Both the position numbers and the translations under genes were made by a program. 64,000 nt of DNA from Rhizobium sp. SL42 (GTDB lineage Bacteria > Pseudomonadota > Alphaproteobacteria > Rhizobiales > Rhizobiaceae). Location: positions 820,001 through 884,000 of the forward strand of contig NZ_CP063397.1 of NCBI RefSeq assembly GCF_021729845.1, written 5' to 3'. Within the stretch, counting starts at the first letter, position 1. Each line of letters starts with the position of its first letter. Of the stretch, positions 18,604 through 27,880 are shown piece by piece. The notes below the pieces were generated by a model. It searched no databases, was not told where the DNA came from, and saw only the letters and a program-made list of their open reading frames with translations.

Positions 18604-20166
18604 TCACTTGTAAATAAACCCGACGGCGCCATGATACTGGCCGGCGGAACCTGCTGTTTCGCGGCGGCCATAGACCTTGTTCACCCGGTTGAGGAAGAAG
18701 GTCGCGCCATCGTTTTCAGGGTTGAAGTTGTCGTCAGGCCGAGACAGCGCACCGCGCGCCACCGGCCGCACCAGATAAGGCGTCGCGATGATCACCAGTT
18801 CGGTCTCACTACGCTGGAAGTCCTTGCTGCGGAACAGCGTGCCGAGGATCGGCACCTTGGAGAGGCCAGGCAGGCCCGACATGGCCTGGCGGATATTGTC
18901 CTGCACGAGGCCGGCAATCACGATCGAGCCGCCGGAGGGAAGCTCGACAGTCGTCGACGCCTCGCGCTTGCGGATCGACAGATAGGTCGACCCCGGAATG
19001 GAAGTTGAGGTATTGCCGGTGACAACCGAGCCTTCCCAGGTCGGCTCGGACACATTCGTCTCGATCTTCAGGCTGATCCGTCCGGGAGCCAGCACGACGG
19101 GGCGGAAATTCAGCTCGATACCGTAGTCGACGGTCTCGCTCGTGCGGCTCAGCGTTGACTGTCCCGTATCGCTGTCGACGTCGATTTCCTGCTCGGCGGC
19201 CAGGCGATATTCGCCGCCGACATAAAACTTCGCCTGCTCACCGGAGATCGCCGTCAGGCTCGGTTCAGCCAGGGTGCGCATCACGCCGGCCTGTTCCATG
19301 GCATTGATATAGGTGGTGATCCCCAGGCCGCCGATGCCGGCGGTGATGGCGGCCGTACCGGTCGGGTCGATGGAATTGCCGAGATTGGACGGATTGGCAT
19401 AGCTGATGCCGGTCGACCCGTCGGAAATGCTGCCGGAGAAGCCGAGCTGCTTGAGCACCTGCCGGCTGACCTCGGCGACAGTGACCTTCAGCGTCACCTG
19501 GTCCTCGCCCTCGATCGTCAACAGGTTGACGATCTGCGATTCCTGGCGATCTTCCGCGTAGATCGCGACCGCACCGTCGCCGCTGCTTTCGCTTGTCGCG
19601 GTCGTGTTGCGGGTGGTCGCTTCACCGCCCTTGAGGAAGGCTTCGGCAAGGCTGGCTGCACGGGCCGCATCCTGCGGCGTGCGCACGGTGCCTGTCAGCA
19701 CGATGTTGTCCGATACGATCTCGACACTGATGTCGGATTCGGGAATGAAGCGGCGCAGATTGTTTTCAAGACCGGTAATGTCGCGCTCGATTTCGATGTC
19801 GAGGCTGATGATTTCCTCGCCATTTTCACCGAAGATGAAGATGTTGGTTTGGCCCACCATCTTGCCGAACAGGTAGATGCGGCGCGACGAGCGCGTCACG
19901 GCATCCGCCATCACTGGATCTGCGACCAGAATGTCATGCGCATCGACCGGCAGGTCGATGACAATCGCCTTGTTCAGTCCCAGCTTCACGGTTTTGCGTC
20001 GGCCGGGACCCGCATCGGTGATCCGCAGCACGCTTTCCTGGGCCGCTTCCGCGGCGGGGAGCTTGAAGGCATATTGCGCGAAATGGTTTGGAATGCTGGT
20101 AAAGGCCAGGGCGAACGCGACGCCGCCGGCCAGGGAAACACGAATTCTTTCGCGGATGTTTTTCAT
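18604..20166 (-). CDS. cpaC: Tad pilus secretin CpaC/RcpA
   Basis: Forms the outer-membrane channel through which the Flp pilus emerges. The 520-residue protein has a signal peptide (cut near AEAAQES) and an N-terminal pilus assembly domain (VKLGLNKAIVIDLPVDAHDI). A BON-like segment follows (about 130-200), then the secretin domain (VTLKVTVAEVSRQVLKQLGF to GVMRTLAEPSLTAISG) with the VPILGTLFRS signature near the end. The ATG at 20166 gives MKNIRERIRVS; a start six codons upstream is possible. It is 14 bases after cpaB. Confidence 0.94.
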   Translation of the reverse strand: MKNIRERIRVSLAGGVAFALAFTSIPNHFAQYAFKLPAAEAAQESVLRITDAGPGRRKTVKLGLNKAIVIDLPVDAHDILVADPVMADAVTRSSRRIYLFGKMVGQTNIFIFGENGEEIISLDIEIERDITGLENNLRRFIPESDISVEIVSDNIVLTGTVRTPQDAARAASLAEAFLKGGEATTRNTTATSESSGDGAVAIYAEDRQESQIVNLLTIEGEDQVTLKVTVAEVSRQVLKQLGFSGSISDGSTGISYANPSNLGNSIDPTGTAAITAGIGGLGITTYINAMEQAGVMRTLAEPSLTAISGEQAKFYVGGEYRLAAEQEIDVDSDTGQSTLSRTSETVDYGIELNFRPVVLAPGRISLKIETNVSEPTWEGSVVTGNTSTSIPGSTYLSIRKREASTTVELPSGGSIVIAGLVQDNIRQAMSGLPGLSKVPILGTLFRSKDFQRSETELVIIATPYLVRPVARGALSRPDDNFNPENDGATFFLNRVNKVYGRRETAGSAGQYHGAVGFIYK

Positions 20167-20180
20167 TGTGTGTCCCCCAC

Positions 20181-20999
20181 TCACTTCATGGAATCGGCGG
20201 TTGAGCTGGTGGGTTTCACCACCTCGCCCGATTTGATGACCTGGATCGTCGGCTGGCCGGAGCTTCCGCTCAGCAGATAATCGGCGGCGGTGGTGTCTTC
20301 TTCCTGGGCGTCGGCAACCGAGCGTAGTGCCAGCGACAACCGCTCGGCCATCTGCTGCGCAACCGCCATCACCTTCGTCTGGTCTGGCGTCAGTTCCAGT
20401 GTCGCCGTCGTTGCCAGCACGGATTTGGAGCCGTCCGGCTGTTCTTCGATCTGCTGGTCGACCGCCAGCACGCGCACATTCGACAGCACCGTTTCGGTCA
20501 GGAAATTCTCTGCATCGCCCTTGCGCACCATGATCACGTCGACCCGGTCATTCGGCAGGATGAAGCCGCCGGCGCCGGTGGCAACCGAGATTTCCGTCGA
20601 AACCGCGCGCTTGCCGGACGGCAGCAGCGAGGACAGGATGCGGGAGGAGGAGTCGGCGATCTTTTCGCGCCGCAGCGGTTCGCCTTCAAACAGCGGCAAG
20701 CGCACGACGACGCCGGTCAGCTCGGTCACCGCCTGTGGCCTTGTGCTTTCGGTAATGAAGCCTTCGACGACGCTACCTTCCGGCCAGGCCATCCAGCGCA
20801 TCGCGCTTTCATCCAGCCTTGCGCCAACCGGGAGGTTCTTCGCCGACACGAGCACGTTGACGGTCGGTTCTCTCTCGATCACCGCATCGGCCTGCTGGAT
20901 GGTGACGGATGTCCGCCCGCTGAGACGCATGGCCAGCAGGCCGGCCATGCCGGCGGCCACGATGGCAACTGCGAGGATGATGATACGAGCGGGCTTCAT
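20181..20999 (-). CDS. cpaB: Flp pilus assembly protein CpaB/RcpC
   Basis: Periplasmic, membrane-anchored partner of the secretin. The 272-residue protein has an N-terminal anchor helix (residues 5-25), then the SAF/clamp domain (VNVLVSAKNLPVGARLDES) and the RcpC domain with RAVSTEISVATGAGGFILPNDRVDVI. The C-terminus ends in a Thr/Ser-rich tail. It lies 125 bases after cpaA; no separate promoter is obvious in that gap, although the gap is the largest inside the run. Confidence 0.92.
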   Translation of the reverse strand: MKPARIIILAVAIVAAGMAGLLAMRLSGRTSVTIQQADAVIEREPTVNVLVSAKNLPVGARLDESAMRWMAWPEGSVVEGFITESTRPQAVTELTGVVVRLPLFEGEPLRREKIADSSSRILSSLLPSGKRAVSTEISVATGAGGFILPNDRVDVIMVRKGDAENFLTETVLSNVRVLAVDQQIEEQPDGSKSVLATTATLELTPDQTKVMAVAQQMAERLSLALRSVADAQEEDTTAADYLLSGSSGQPTIQVIKSGEVVKPTSSTADSMK

Positions 21000-21124
21000 G
21001 ATCGATCCTTGGACGGCACGACAGATTCTGCCGACCAGATTGATCAGGAATTGGTGTACTTATAGTTAATAAGACGCTTACAATTGTGGTTAACAGGAAG
21101 TTTCTTTGCGGCGATCAGCCCCGA

Positions 21125-21637
21125 TCAGCCAAGGCCCTTGATCGCGGCAATCACCAGAGGTGACTGCGGATAAGTCATCAGCCCGGCGGCTCCGATGGCA
21201 ATCGCGTAGGGCACCTTTTTCGCGGTCATCAAGGTTTGCGGCAGTTTCACGCCGATGATCGCCACCTTGTCCCAATTGGCGCGCAGCAGGATGACGATCA
21301 CCGTCAACGCGCCGCCGAAATAGCCGGTGAAGGCGAGAAATTCGAACAATGAGGTGTTGAAGCCGAACCAGATCGCGGCGGCAGTCAAAAGTTTGGCGTC
21401 GCCGCCCCCCATGACGTTTATCGCGAAAAGCCCGAAGCACACGGCAAACACCAGCGCAGCGGCAGCCACATGCCAGCCGAACTCGACAAGGGAAAGGCCA
21501 CTGAATGGCGCAATCAGCAGAAATGCGCCGAGAAGAATGGCCGGGATCCTGTTGGGGACGGTCATTTCCAGGAAGTCCGTCAGCGCAGACAGAGCCAAAC
21601 AGATGGGCGGGACTAGGAAAATGATGGACGCATACAT
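21125..21637 (-). CDS. cpaA: Prepilin peptidase CpaA/TadV
   Basis: Membrane aspartyl protease that cuts the leader from Flp pilin and TadE-like pseudopilins. The 170-residue protein has about six membrane segments. The two catalytic aspartates are in the conserved contexts LTDFLEMTVPNRI and MGGGDAKLL. Its size matches the short CpaA/TadV class without the methylase part. It is downstream of pilA, separated by a strong hairpin, which suggests lower expression than pilin. Confidence 0.93.
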   Translation of the reverse strand: MYASIIFLVPPICLALSALTDFLEMTVPNRIPAILLGAFLLIAPFSGLSLVEFGWHVAAAALVFAVCFGLFAINVMGGGDAKLLTAAAIWFGFNTSLFEFLAFTGYFGGALTVIVILLRANWDKVAIIGVKLPQTLMTAKKVPYAIAIGAAGLMTYPQSPLVIAAIKGLG

Positions 21638-21725
21638 CGCTGAACTCCCCGAATAGACGGAATTCTAAATTGAGTCTGTGAACACTTCGCAAACATAAAT
21701 TCTACAAGCGTACCATGCTCAAACA

Positions 21726-21760
21726 GCAGGAGCCGCCTCGTGTGACGAGGCGGCTCCTGC
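21726..21760 (-). terminator. Strong hairpin between pilA and cpaA
   Basis: A perfect 15-bp inverted repeat (GCAGGAGCCGCCTCG at 21726-21740 and its complement at 21746-21760) with a five-base loop lies 20 bases past the pilA stop. On the minus strand it is followed by TGTTTG, a weak U tract. It probably ends or attenuates most pilA transcripts, giving abundant pilin mRNA and less of the assembly genes, and may also stabilise the short pilA message. Confidence 0.78.
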
Positions 21761-21780
21761 GTAAAGGCTTCCGCCTTGAA

Positions 21781-21957
21781 TTACTTCGTCACGTAGTCCA
21801 GTTCGCCTGCAACCTGGCCGAACTGCTTGTTCAGGGCGTTGCCGAGGGTGGTGGCGCCGGTGATCAGGGCGACGGAAATCAGAGCGGCGATCAGGCCATA
21901 CTCGATTGCGGTTGCGCCAGACTCGTCCTTCATGAAACGTGCAAAAATCTTGGTCAT
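21781..21957 (-). CDS. pilA: Flp-type major pilin
   Basis: Structural subunit of the Tad pilus. The 58-residue precursor reads MTKIFARFMKDESGATAIEY..., with the Flp prepilin cleavage site before the hydrophobic stretch and the signature ATAIEYGLIAALI with the E-Y pair. The rest is one hydrophobic helix and a short tail ending DYVTK. GGAGAG lies a few bases upstream of the ATG. It heads the cpa operon and is separated from cpaA by a terminator-like hairpin. Only one flp pilin gene is present here. Confidence 0.93.
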   Translation of the reverse strand: MTKIFARFMKDESGATAIEYGLIAALISVALITGATTLGNALNKQFGQVAGELDYVTK

Positions 21958-22445
21958 GTTACTCTCCTGCTCCGCAAGGGTTGATCAGCACTGCCGGCAA
22001 CTGTTTTCCGTTGCTCGGATGACTGCAAATTAGCGCCAGCCCCTTGCCATCGACTTAAGAAAGACGGTTACCGTTTGATGAAAACCCGGTTGCATGAACT
22101 GTAGTAAACAAATCAGAACGGCAACCGTTAAAATGCGGGAGATTTCGCGAATTCTGAGAAAAAACACTGTTATAACAATGAGTTGATTGTCAGATTTTCG
22201 CCGAGCTGTGTGCTCTTCTGGCGCAATTTCCAGCGCATTGAGCGATATTCCGGTCCACCAGTCGGCAGATATGTCCAGTTTTGGTACCAGCCTGCCCGGA
22301 ACCTTTTGCATTTACGCTGTGTCACGGCTCGAAAGTCAGCGACCGGCACATCACCAATGCGCGGAAAATGGACTTAACCCTTCGTTCACCAAAACCGGCC
22401 ATTCTGGGTCCAGAGCTCCCATCACGTGGAACGCAAGGCAGGCCC
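21958..22445. promoter_or_regulatory. Divergent intergenic region upstream of pilA
   Basis: A 488-base AT-richer gap between pilA (minus) and a secretin N-domain gene (plus). It must carry both promoters. A visible feature is a pair of similar segments, GGTTACCGTTTGATG near 22065 and GGCAACCGTTAAAA near 22120, that could be regulator sites. I see no convincing gene in it. No specific sigma factor site can be assigned by eye. Confidence 0.45.
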
Positions 22446-22856
22446 ATGTTCAATCGTTGTCTTTCTGTCGCCGCCGCTGGCCTGTTCGCTGCAGGTTTCG
22501 CGTTTGCGCCGATCGGCCAGTCGGCCGAGGCCGGCGAGGACTTCCTGCGTGTCTATATGAATAGCGCCCGCATCCTGAAACTGGATCGCCCTGTGAGCAA
22601 GGTGATTGTCGGAAATTCGGAAGTTGCCGATGCCACAGTGGCCGATTCCCAGACCATTGTACTGACCGGTCGCGCTTTCGGCACCACCAACCTGGTTCTG
22701 CTCGATGCTGACGGCAATGCCATCGTCGATGAACGCATCCTGGTCTCGATCGATGAATCGAGCACAGTTCGCGTCTTCAGGTCGACCGCGCGCACGGTCC
22801 TGTCCTGCACGCCCAATTGCGAGGAACATGCGCAAACCGGTGCGGCGGCAAACTGA
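22446..22856 (+). CDS. Stand-alone pilus assembly N-terminal (secretin N-domain) protein
   Basis: A 136-residue exported protein with a signal peptide (cut near AEAGEDF). It resembles the N-terminal pilus assembly domain of CpaC: the blocks ARILKLDRPVSKVIVGNSEVADATV and LTGRAFGTTNLVLLDADG parallel those in cpaC, but the secretin barrel is absent. The C-terminus has two cysteines (SCTPNCEE) that could form a disulphide. It is divergent from pilA and upstream of the two TadE-like genes, so a role in pilus biogenesis is likely. It may bind the secretin or pseudopilins; this is inference. Confidence 0.82.
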   Translation: MFNRCLSVAAAGLFAAGFAFAPIGQSAEAGEDFLRVYMNSARILKLDRPVSKVIVGNSEVADATVADSQTIVLTGRAFGTTNLVLLDADGNAIVDERILVSIDESSTVRVFRSTARTVLSCTPNCEEHAQTGAAAN

Positions 22857-22962
22857 ACCTCACTGATTTCGCTGACCTGATCGCCATTGCGCCAAATGTA
22901 AAGATTTCGGAAACGGAAAATCAATATTTGACCCGTAGTTTTCGGGGAATTTCCGAATTCGG

Positions 22963-23607
22963 ATGAGGGCGATGATCGCGCAAGACCAAGACCTGCGAGC
23001 CAATGGCAAGAACCACAGGACGCGTTGGCGTCTGTGGAAGAAACTCGCCCGGTCGCGCGATGGTGCCGCCGCCATCGAATTCGCCATCCTGTCCATTCCC
23101 TATTTCATGATCGTCTTTGCGATTATCGAGACATTCGTGGCGTTTACTGCCGAGCAGCTCGTCACCAATGCGGTCAACACCTTGGGCCGGCAGCTGCGCA
23201 CGGGCGAGATCACCTACAATCTTGGACGAGACAGCGACATGGATCGGTCGGAATTCCGCACCGCCTTCTGCGACGAGGTCAGCATCCTGATCAACTGTTC
23301 GGCCGAGGAAATCGCAACGCCGAGCAAGCTCTATATCGATGCCCGCACCTTTGCGACATTCGCCGCCATCCCGAATACCATCCCGCGCATCTCGGCAGAT
23401 GCGCATGCCGATATCAATCCGGCGACCTTTGCCTTCACGCCGGGCGGACCGACAACGATCAACATGCTGCGGGCCTACTATCGTTGGCAGGTCATCACCG
23501 ATCTTATCCGTCCTTACATCACCACCATTCGCCCGGCGGATGGCTCGATGCCGAGCGACTTTCTCATTGTCGCAACGACTGCCTTCCAGAACGAGAATTA
23601 TCCGTGA
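22963..23607 (+). CDS. TadE-like pseudopilin
   Basis: A 214-residue minor-pilin-type protein of the Tad system. A basic N-terminus (KKLARSRDG) is followed by AAAIEFAILSIPYFMIVFAII, the TadE signature with the conserved glutamate at position five of the hydrophobic helix, a likely CpaA cleavage substrate. The remaining 150 residues form a periplasmic domain with two cysteines. The last codon overlaps the next gene (GTGA at 23604-23607). It belongs to the pilus region although on the strand opposite to the cpa operon. Confidence 0.86.
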   Translation: MRAMIAQDQDLRANGKNHRTRWRLWKKLARSRDGAAAIEFAILSIPYFMIVFAIIETFVAFTAEQLVTNAVNTLGRQLRTGEITYNLGRDSDMDRSEFRTAFCDEVSILINCSAEEIATPSKLYIDARTFATFAAIPNTIPRISADAHADINPATFAFTPGGPTTINMLRAYYRWQVITDLIRPYITTIRPADGSMPSDFLIVATTAFQNENYP

Positions 23608-24206
23608 GCCAGTTGCCAACCATCGCGATGAGATTGCGGTCCGCCGCCGGGGCGTTGCGGCGTCGTCTTGGCGAGCTGTGCCACGACAGGGCCGGGGTCG
23701 GCGGCGTCGAATTCGCACTGATCGCGCCGATGCTGCTGGTGCTGTATCTGGGCGCCTTCGAGCTGACGATGGGCCTCAGCGTCGCGAAAAAGACCTCCCT
23801 TGCCAGCAGCACTGTCGCTGATCTTGTGGCGCGGCAGGAAAAGGTCACCAAGGCTGATCTCACGGCCATGACCAATGTCGCCCAGGCAATCTTCGTTCCC
23901 TATGCTTCAGACAATCTGCTGGTCAAGATTACCGCGATCCGGATCGATGACAGCCAGGCGGCAAAGGTTGCCTGGTCCTGGTCGACGTCCGGCGTCACGC
24001 CTTATCCGGCCAATTCCGTGGCAACGGTGCCTGCCGGCATGCTGGTTGCCAACACCTTTCTCATTCGCACCGAACTCAGCGTGTCGCACAAGCTGCTGAT
24101 GTATATGCCGAACTTCTCCGGCAGTGAAATCAGGGACCTGACGCTGGCGCGCGAATTCTATTTCCGCCAGCGTGTCGGCGATGGCATCACCTGCACCGAT
24201 TGCTGA
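23604..24206 (+). CDS. TadE/TadF-like pseudopilin
   Basis: A 200-residue protein with the same plan as its upstream neighbour: a basic start, RAGVGGVEFALIAPMLLVLYL as the hydrophobic pseudopilin helix with the conserved Glu, then a periplasmic domain ending in a CTDC pair. The GTG at 23604 overlaps the previous stop; an ATG at 23628 is an alternative. The von Willebrand-type TadG often found after such genes is not present; deoB follows instead. Confidence 0.84.
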   Translation: MSQLPTIAMRLRSAAGALRRRLGELCHDRAGVGGVEFALIAPMLLVLYLGAFELTMGLSVAKKTSLASSTVADLVARQEKVTKADLTAMTNVAQAIFVPYASDNLLVKITAIRIDDSQAAKVAWSWSTSGVTPYPANSVATVPAGMLVANTFLIRTELSVSHKLLMYMPNFSGSEIRDLTLAREFYFRQRVGDGITCTDC

Positions 24207-24302
24207 TCGCGGCAGCCATTTGCCAAGCTCTGGCCCAGTCGTTATTGGTGGTCCGGAAACGCTGGCAGCCATGAGGATAACCCTGCCGGCAACGGATAAG
24301 GC

Positions 24303-25523
24303 ATGGCACGCGCATTTCTTTTTGTTCTCGATTCCTTCGGCATGGGTGGCGCACCGGATGCGCTGAGCTATGGCGACGACGGGTCCGATACCCTTGGTCA
24401 TATCGCCGAGTTCTGTGCCGCGGGCGCCGGTGATCGCAAGGGCCTGCGCCATGGTCCCTTGAGCCTTCCCAACATGTCGGCGCTTGGTCTTGTCACCATC
24501 GCCAAGATGGCGTCCGGTACAGCTCCTGCCGGCATGCCGATGCCCGAGCGGGTCTTCGGGCTGCACGGCGCCGCAAGCGAGGTCTCCAAGGGCAAGGACA
24601 CGCCGTCCGGACATTGGGAAATTGCCGGCACGCCCGTCATGTTCGACTGGGGCTATTTTCCGCAAGGCGATGAGGCTTTCCCCGCCGACCTCGTCGAGGC
24701 GATCTGTCGCGAGGCAAACCTTCCGGGCATTCTCGGCAATTGCCATGCATCGGGCACGGACGTCCTTGCACGCTTCGGCGAGGAGCATATCCGGACCGGC
24801 AAGCCGATCTGCTACACCTCGTCCGACTCGGTCTTCCAGATCGCGGCGCATGAGAAGCATTTCGGTCTCGAGCGCCTGCTCTCGCTTTGCCAGATCGTTC
24901 GCAAGCTGCTCGACCCGCTGAACATCGGCCGTGTCATTGCCCGTCCTTTCATCGGCGAAACCGCATCGACCTTCGAACGCACCGGCAATCGCCGCGACTA
25001 TTCGGTGCTGCCGCCTGAAAAGACGTTGCTTGATCGCCTCGTCGAGGCAGACCGCAAGGTTCATGCGGTCGGCAAGATTGCCGACATCTTCGCCCACCAG
25101 GGTATCAGCCGGCTGATCAAGGCCAATGGCAATGCAGCGTTGATGGATGCCACGCTCAAAGCCATGGACGAGGCCGAGGACGGCGATCTCGTCTTCACCA
25201 ATTTTGTCGATTTCGACATGCTCTACGGCCATCGCCGCGATGTGCCTGGCTATGCCGCAGCACTTGAAGCGTTCGATCGCCGATTGCCGGAGGTTCATCG
25301 CAAGCTGAAGGCCGGCGACCTTGTGCTGCTGACCGCCGACCACGGATGCGATCCGACCTGGCGCGGTACCGATCATACCCGCGAACGGGTGCCGATCATG
25401 GCCTTCGGCCCGGGCATCAAGTCGCGCAATGTCGGCATCCGCAATACCTATGCCGATATCGGCGAAACCATTGCCGCGCATCTGGGCATTGCCCCGGGGC
25501 GCCACGGACGGAGTTTTCTGTGA
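24303..25523 (+). CDS. deoB: Phosphopentomutase
   Basis: Interconverts ribose/deoxyribose 1- and 5-phosphates, linking nucleoside phosphorolysis to sugar metabolism. The 406-residue alkaline-phosphatase-fold protein has the metal site [11 protein letters not shown] at the N-terminus, [10 protein letters not shown] with the phosphorylated threonine, and [13 protein letters not shown] with HTRERVP near the C-terminus. The ATG at 24303 gives full length. Its stop overlaps the GTG of add (GTGA), so the two are coupled. Confidence 0.95.
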   Translation: MARAFLFVLDSFGMGGAPDALSYGDDGSDTLGHIAEFCAAGAGDRKGLRHGPLSLPNMSALGLVTIAKMASGTAPAGMPMPERVFGLHGAASEVSKGKDTPSGHWEIAGTPVMFDWGYFPQGDEAFPADLVEAICREANLPGILGNCHASGTDVLARFGEEHIRTGKPICYTSSDSVFQIAAHEKHFGLERLLSLCQIVRKLLDPLNIGRVIARPFIGETASTFERTGNRRDYSVLPPEKTLLDRLVEADRKVHAVGKIADIFAHQGISRLIKANGNAALMDATLKAMDEAEDGDLVFTNFVDFDMLYGHRRDVPGYAAALEAFDRRLPEVHRKLKAGDLVLLTADHGCDPTWRGTDHTRERVPIMAFGPGIKSRNVGIRNTYADIGETIAAHLGIAPGRHGRSFL

Positions 25524-26488
25524 CCACACATCTGATCAAGGCCGAAGTGCACTGCCATATCGAGGGGGCTGCACCGCCGGCGCTGGCCCTTGCCCAGGCG
25601 CGCAAATATGCGGTCGATCCGGCCAGCTTCATGGATGGCGACACCTATGCCTGGACCGATTTCGCCGAATTCATTCAGGCCTATGACAAGGTCGCAGCGC
25701 TTTTCCGCACCGAAGACGACTATGCCGTTCTGACCGAAAGTTATCTGCTGGAACTCGCCGCGATCAACACGATCTACAGCGAGATTATCGTCTCCCCGGA
25801 CCATGGCGACCGCATCGGCCTCGGCGCCGACGCCTATCTCGCCGGCATCACCAGGGGCATCCACGAGGCGCGGGCAAAAACCGGCATCGAAGCCCGCATC
25901 ATTGTCACCGGCGAGCGCCATTTCGGCCCGGACAGCGTGATTGCCGCCGCCGAATATGCCGCCCGCAGCCACAATTCGCTGGTCACCGGCTTCAACATGG
26001 CGGGCGAAGAGCGCATGGGCCGGGTTGCCGACTATTCACGCGCCTTTGATATCGCCCGCGATGCGGGCCTCGGCCTGACCATCCATGCCGGCGAAGTTTG
26101 CGGCGCTTTCAGCGTCACCGACGCGCTCGATCTGGTAAAGCCGCAGCGCATCGGCCACGGCGTGCGTGCGGTCGAGGACCCGGCTCTGCTGCAGCGCCTC
26201 GCAGACACGGGCGTCGTGCTCGAGGTTTGCCCGGGCTCGAACATCGCGCTGAATGTCTATCCTGATTTCGAGAGCCACCCGCTGCGTCGCCTGCGTGATG
26301 CCGGGGTGCGTGTCTGCATCAATTCCGACGATCCGCCGTTCTTCCGCACCTCGCTTGCCCGCGAATACCGGATCGCCTCCGAGATCATGGGCTTTACCGA
26401 TGACGAGATCAACGCGATGACCCGCACGGCAATCGAGTCAGCTTTCGTCGACGAGGATACGCGCACGGCACTTCTGGCCCGTCTGTGA
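25520..26488 (+). CDS. add: Adenosine deaminase
   Basis: Deaminates adenosine and deoxyadenosine to inosine forms for salvage. The 322-residue product has the zinc motif [20 protein letters not shown] with the catalytic glutamate, [12 protein letters not shown], and NSDDPPFF with the metal-binding aspartate. I chose the GTG at 25520 because it overlaps the deoB stop and gives the family N-terminus. The open frame upstream lies within deoB. Followed by upp after 107 bases. Confidence 0.93.
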   Translation: MTTHLIKAEVHCHIEGAAPPALALAQARKYAVDPASFMDGDTYAWTDFAEFIQAYDKVAALFRTEDDYAVLTESYLLELAAINTIYSEIIVSPDHGDRIGLGADAYLAGITRGIHEARAKTGIEARIIVTGERHFGPDSVIAAAEYAARSHNSLVTGFNMAGEERMGRVADYSRAFDIARDAGLGLTIHAGEVCGAFSVTDALDLVKPQRIGHGVRAVEDPALLQRLADTGVVLEVCPGSNIALNVYPDFESHPLRRLRDAGVRVCINSDDPPFFRTSLAREYRIASEIMGFTDDEINAMTRTAIESAFVDEDTRTALLARL

Positions 26489-26595
26489 GGTCGCGGCTGG
26501 GGAAGACGCCGCAAAATGAACGCCCGCTCTTGCGGGTATTCGCTGGAATGTGAAAATAGACGGACAATCGCACAAGAAGAAAAGAAGGCTCGATC

Positions 26596-27225
26596 ATGGA
26601 CGGCGTAACAGTCATCAATCACCCCCTCGTTCAGCACAAGCTGACGATCATGCGCCGCAAGGAAACCTCCACTTCGAGCTTCCGCCGGCTGCTGCGCGAA
26701 ATCTCGACGCTGCTGTGCTACGAGGTCACCCGCGATCTCGAGCTGACCATGGAAACCATCGAGACGCCGCTGACCGAGATGCAGTCGCCGATCCTCGAGG
26801 GCAAGAAGCTGGTCTTCGCTTCGATCCTGCGTGCCGGCAACGGTTTGCTTGAAGGCATGCTGGAGCTGGTTCCGGCCGCGCGCGTCGCCCATGTCGGCGT
26901 CTACCGCGATCACGAGACGCTGCAGGCCGTCGAATACTATTTCAAGGCGCCGGATGCACTGTCCGAGCGTCTGGTCATCGTCGTCGACCCGATGCTCGCC
27001 ACCGGCAATTCCTCGATTGCCGCGATCGAGAAGCTGAAGGACCGCGGTGCCAAGAACATCCGCTTCCTCTGCCTGCTGGCGGCACCCGAAGGCATCAAGA
27101 ACTTCCAGGAGGCCCATCCGGACGTGCCGATCTTCACGGCCTCCATCGATAGCCACCTGAACGAGAAGGGCTACATCATGCCGGGCCTCGGCGATGCCGG
27201 CGACCGCATGTACGGAACGAAGTGA
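26596..27225 (+). CDS. upp: Uracil phosphoribosyltransferase
   Basis: Converts uracil and PRPP to UMP. The 209-residue protein has the family core: [14 protein letters not shown] near the start, the [12 protein letters not shown] segment, the PRPP loop [14 protein letters not shown], and the C-terminal uracil-recognition region [18 protein letters not shown]. Length is standard. It is the last gene of the deoB-add-upp set and is closed by an intrinsic terminator. Confidence 0.95.
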   Translation: MDGVTVINHPLVQHKLTIMRRKETSTSSFRRLLREISTLLCYEVTRDLELTMETIETPLTEMQSPILEGKKLVFASILRAGNGLLEGMLELVPAARVAHVGVYRDHETLQAVEYYFKAPDALSERLVIVVDPMLATGNSSIAAIEKLKDRGAKNIRFLCLLAAPEGIKNFQEAHPDVPIFTASIDSHLNEKGYIMPGLGDAGDRMYGTK

Positions 27226-27250
27226 AGTCTTAACCACATCTTCGAAATTG

Positions 27251-27281
27251 ACGGCCCGTTGCTTGGTGGCGGGCCGTTTTT
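27251..27281 (+). terminator. Intrinsic terminator after upp
   Basis: Stem ACGGCCCG (27251-27258) pairs with CGGGCCGT (27270-27277) across an 11-base loop and runs into five T. It lies 25 bases past the upp stop and should end the salvage operon transcript. Confidence 0.85.
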
Positions 27282-27348
27282 GCGCCTGCGTTTGTTTTCC
27301 GTCAGGACGGCGATGGTAGGATCATCCGGTTGCAATTCCGGAGCGCCG

Positions 27349-27873
27349 ATGTTTGTCCGCACCCTGATCACCGTATCCCTCATCGCCATGGCGGCCAGCC
27401 AGGTGCCGGCGGTTTGGCAAATGTTCGACCAGAGCCGGATAGTGGCAGCAGACAAGGATACGGGTAAGGATCGTCCAGCGGCAACACCGGCCAGCGCGTC
27501 GCCGGGCCAAACGGTGCTCAAAGCCGGGCAGGGTGGTCACTATGCCGGCAGTTTCCGGATGAACGGCAAGCAGGTCGATGGCATGATCGATACGGGCGCC
27601 TCAGCGGTCGCGATCAACGAAAGCACGGCGCGCCGGCTCGGCTTCAGCCCCGCATCGCTGGACTACAAATATCCGGTCGGCACCGCCAATGGAACGACCC
27701 AGGCTGCACATGTCGTTCTCAACCGTATCGAGATCGGCAGTATCCGTGTGCGGGATGTCGATGCGTTCGTGCTCAAGGACAAGGCTTTGTCATCGACCCT
27801 GATCGGCATGAGCTTCCTGAAGAAACTCAAGTCCTACACCGCCGATGGTGGCACCCTGCGCCTCGTCCAGTAG
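27349..27873 (+). CDS. Retropepsin-like clan AA aspartic protease (TIGR02281 type)
   Basis: A 174-residue protein with an N-terminal membrane or signal segment (residues 4-23), a low-complexity linker, and a single-domain aspartic protease fold. The active site is MIDTGASAVAIN near residue 78, the second conserved block is VVLNRIEIGSIRV, and LIGMSFLKKL completes the fold. Such proteins act as dimers in the periplasm; their substrates are not known. The ATG at 27349 has GGAG ahead. It converges with deoA, only seven bases apart. Confidence 0.85.
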   Translation: MFVRTLITVSLIAMAASQVPAVWQMFDQSRIVAADKDTGKDRPAATPASASPGQTVLKAGQGGHYAGSFRMNGKQVDGMIDTGASAVAINESTARRLGFSPASLDYKYPVGTANGTTQAAHVVLNRIEIGSIRVRDVDAFVLKDKALSSTLIGMSFLKKLKSYTADGGTLRLVQ

Positions 27874-27880
27874 TCACCGT

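Noticed and set aside
23907..25529. 540-codon minus-strand frame opposite deoB
   Set aside because: It is a mirror of the deoB codon pattern, and deoB carries all its catalytic motifs on the plus strand.
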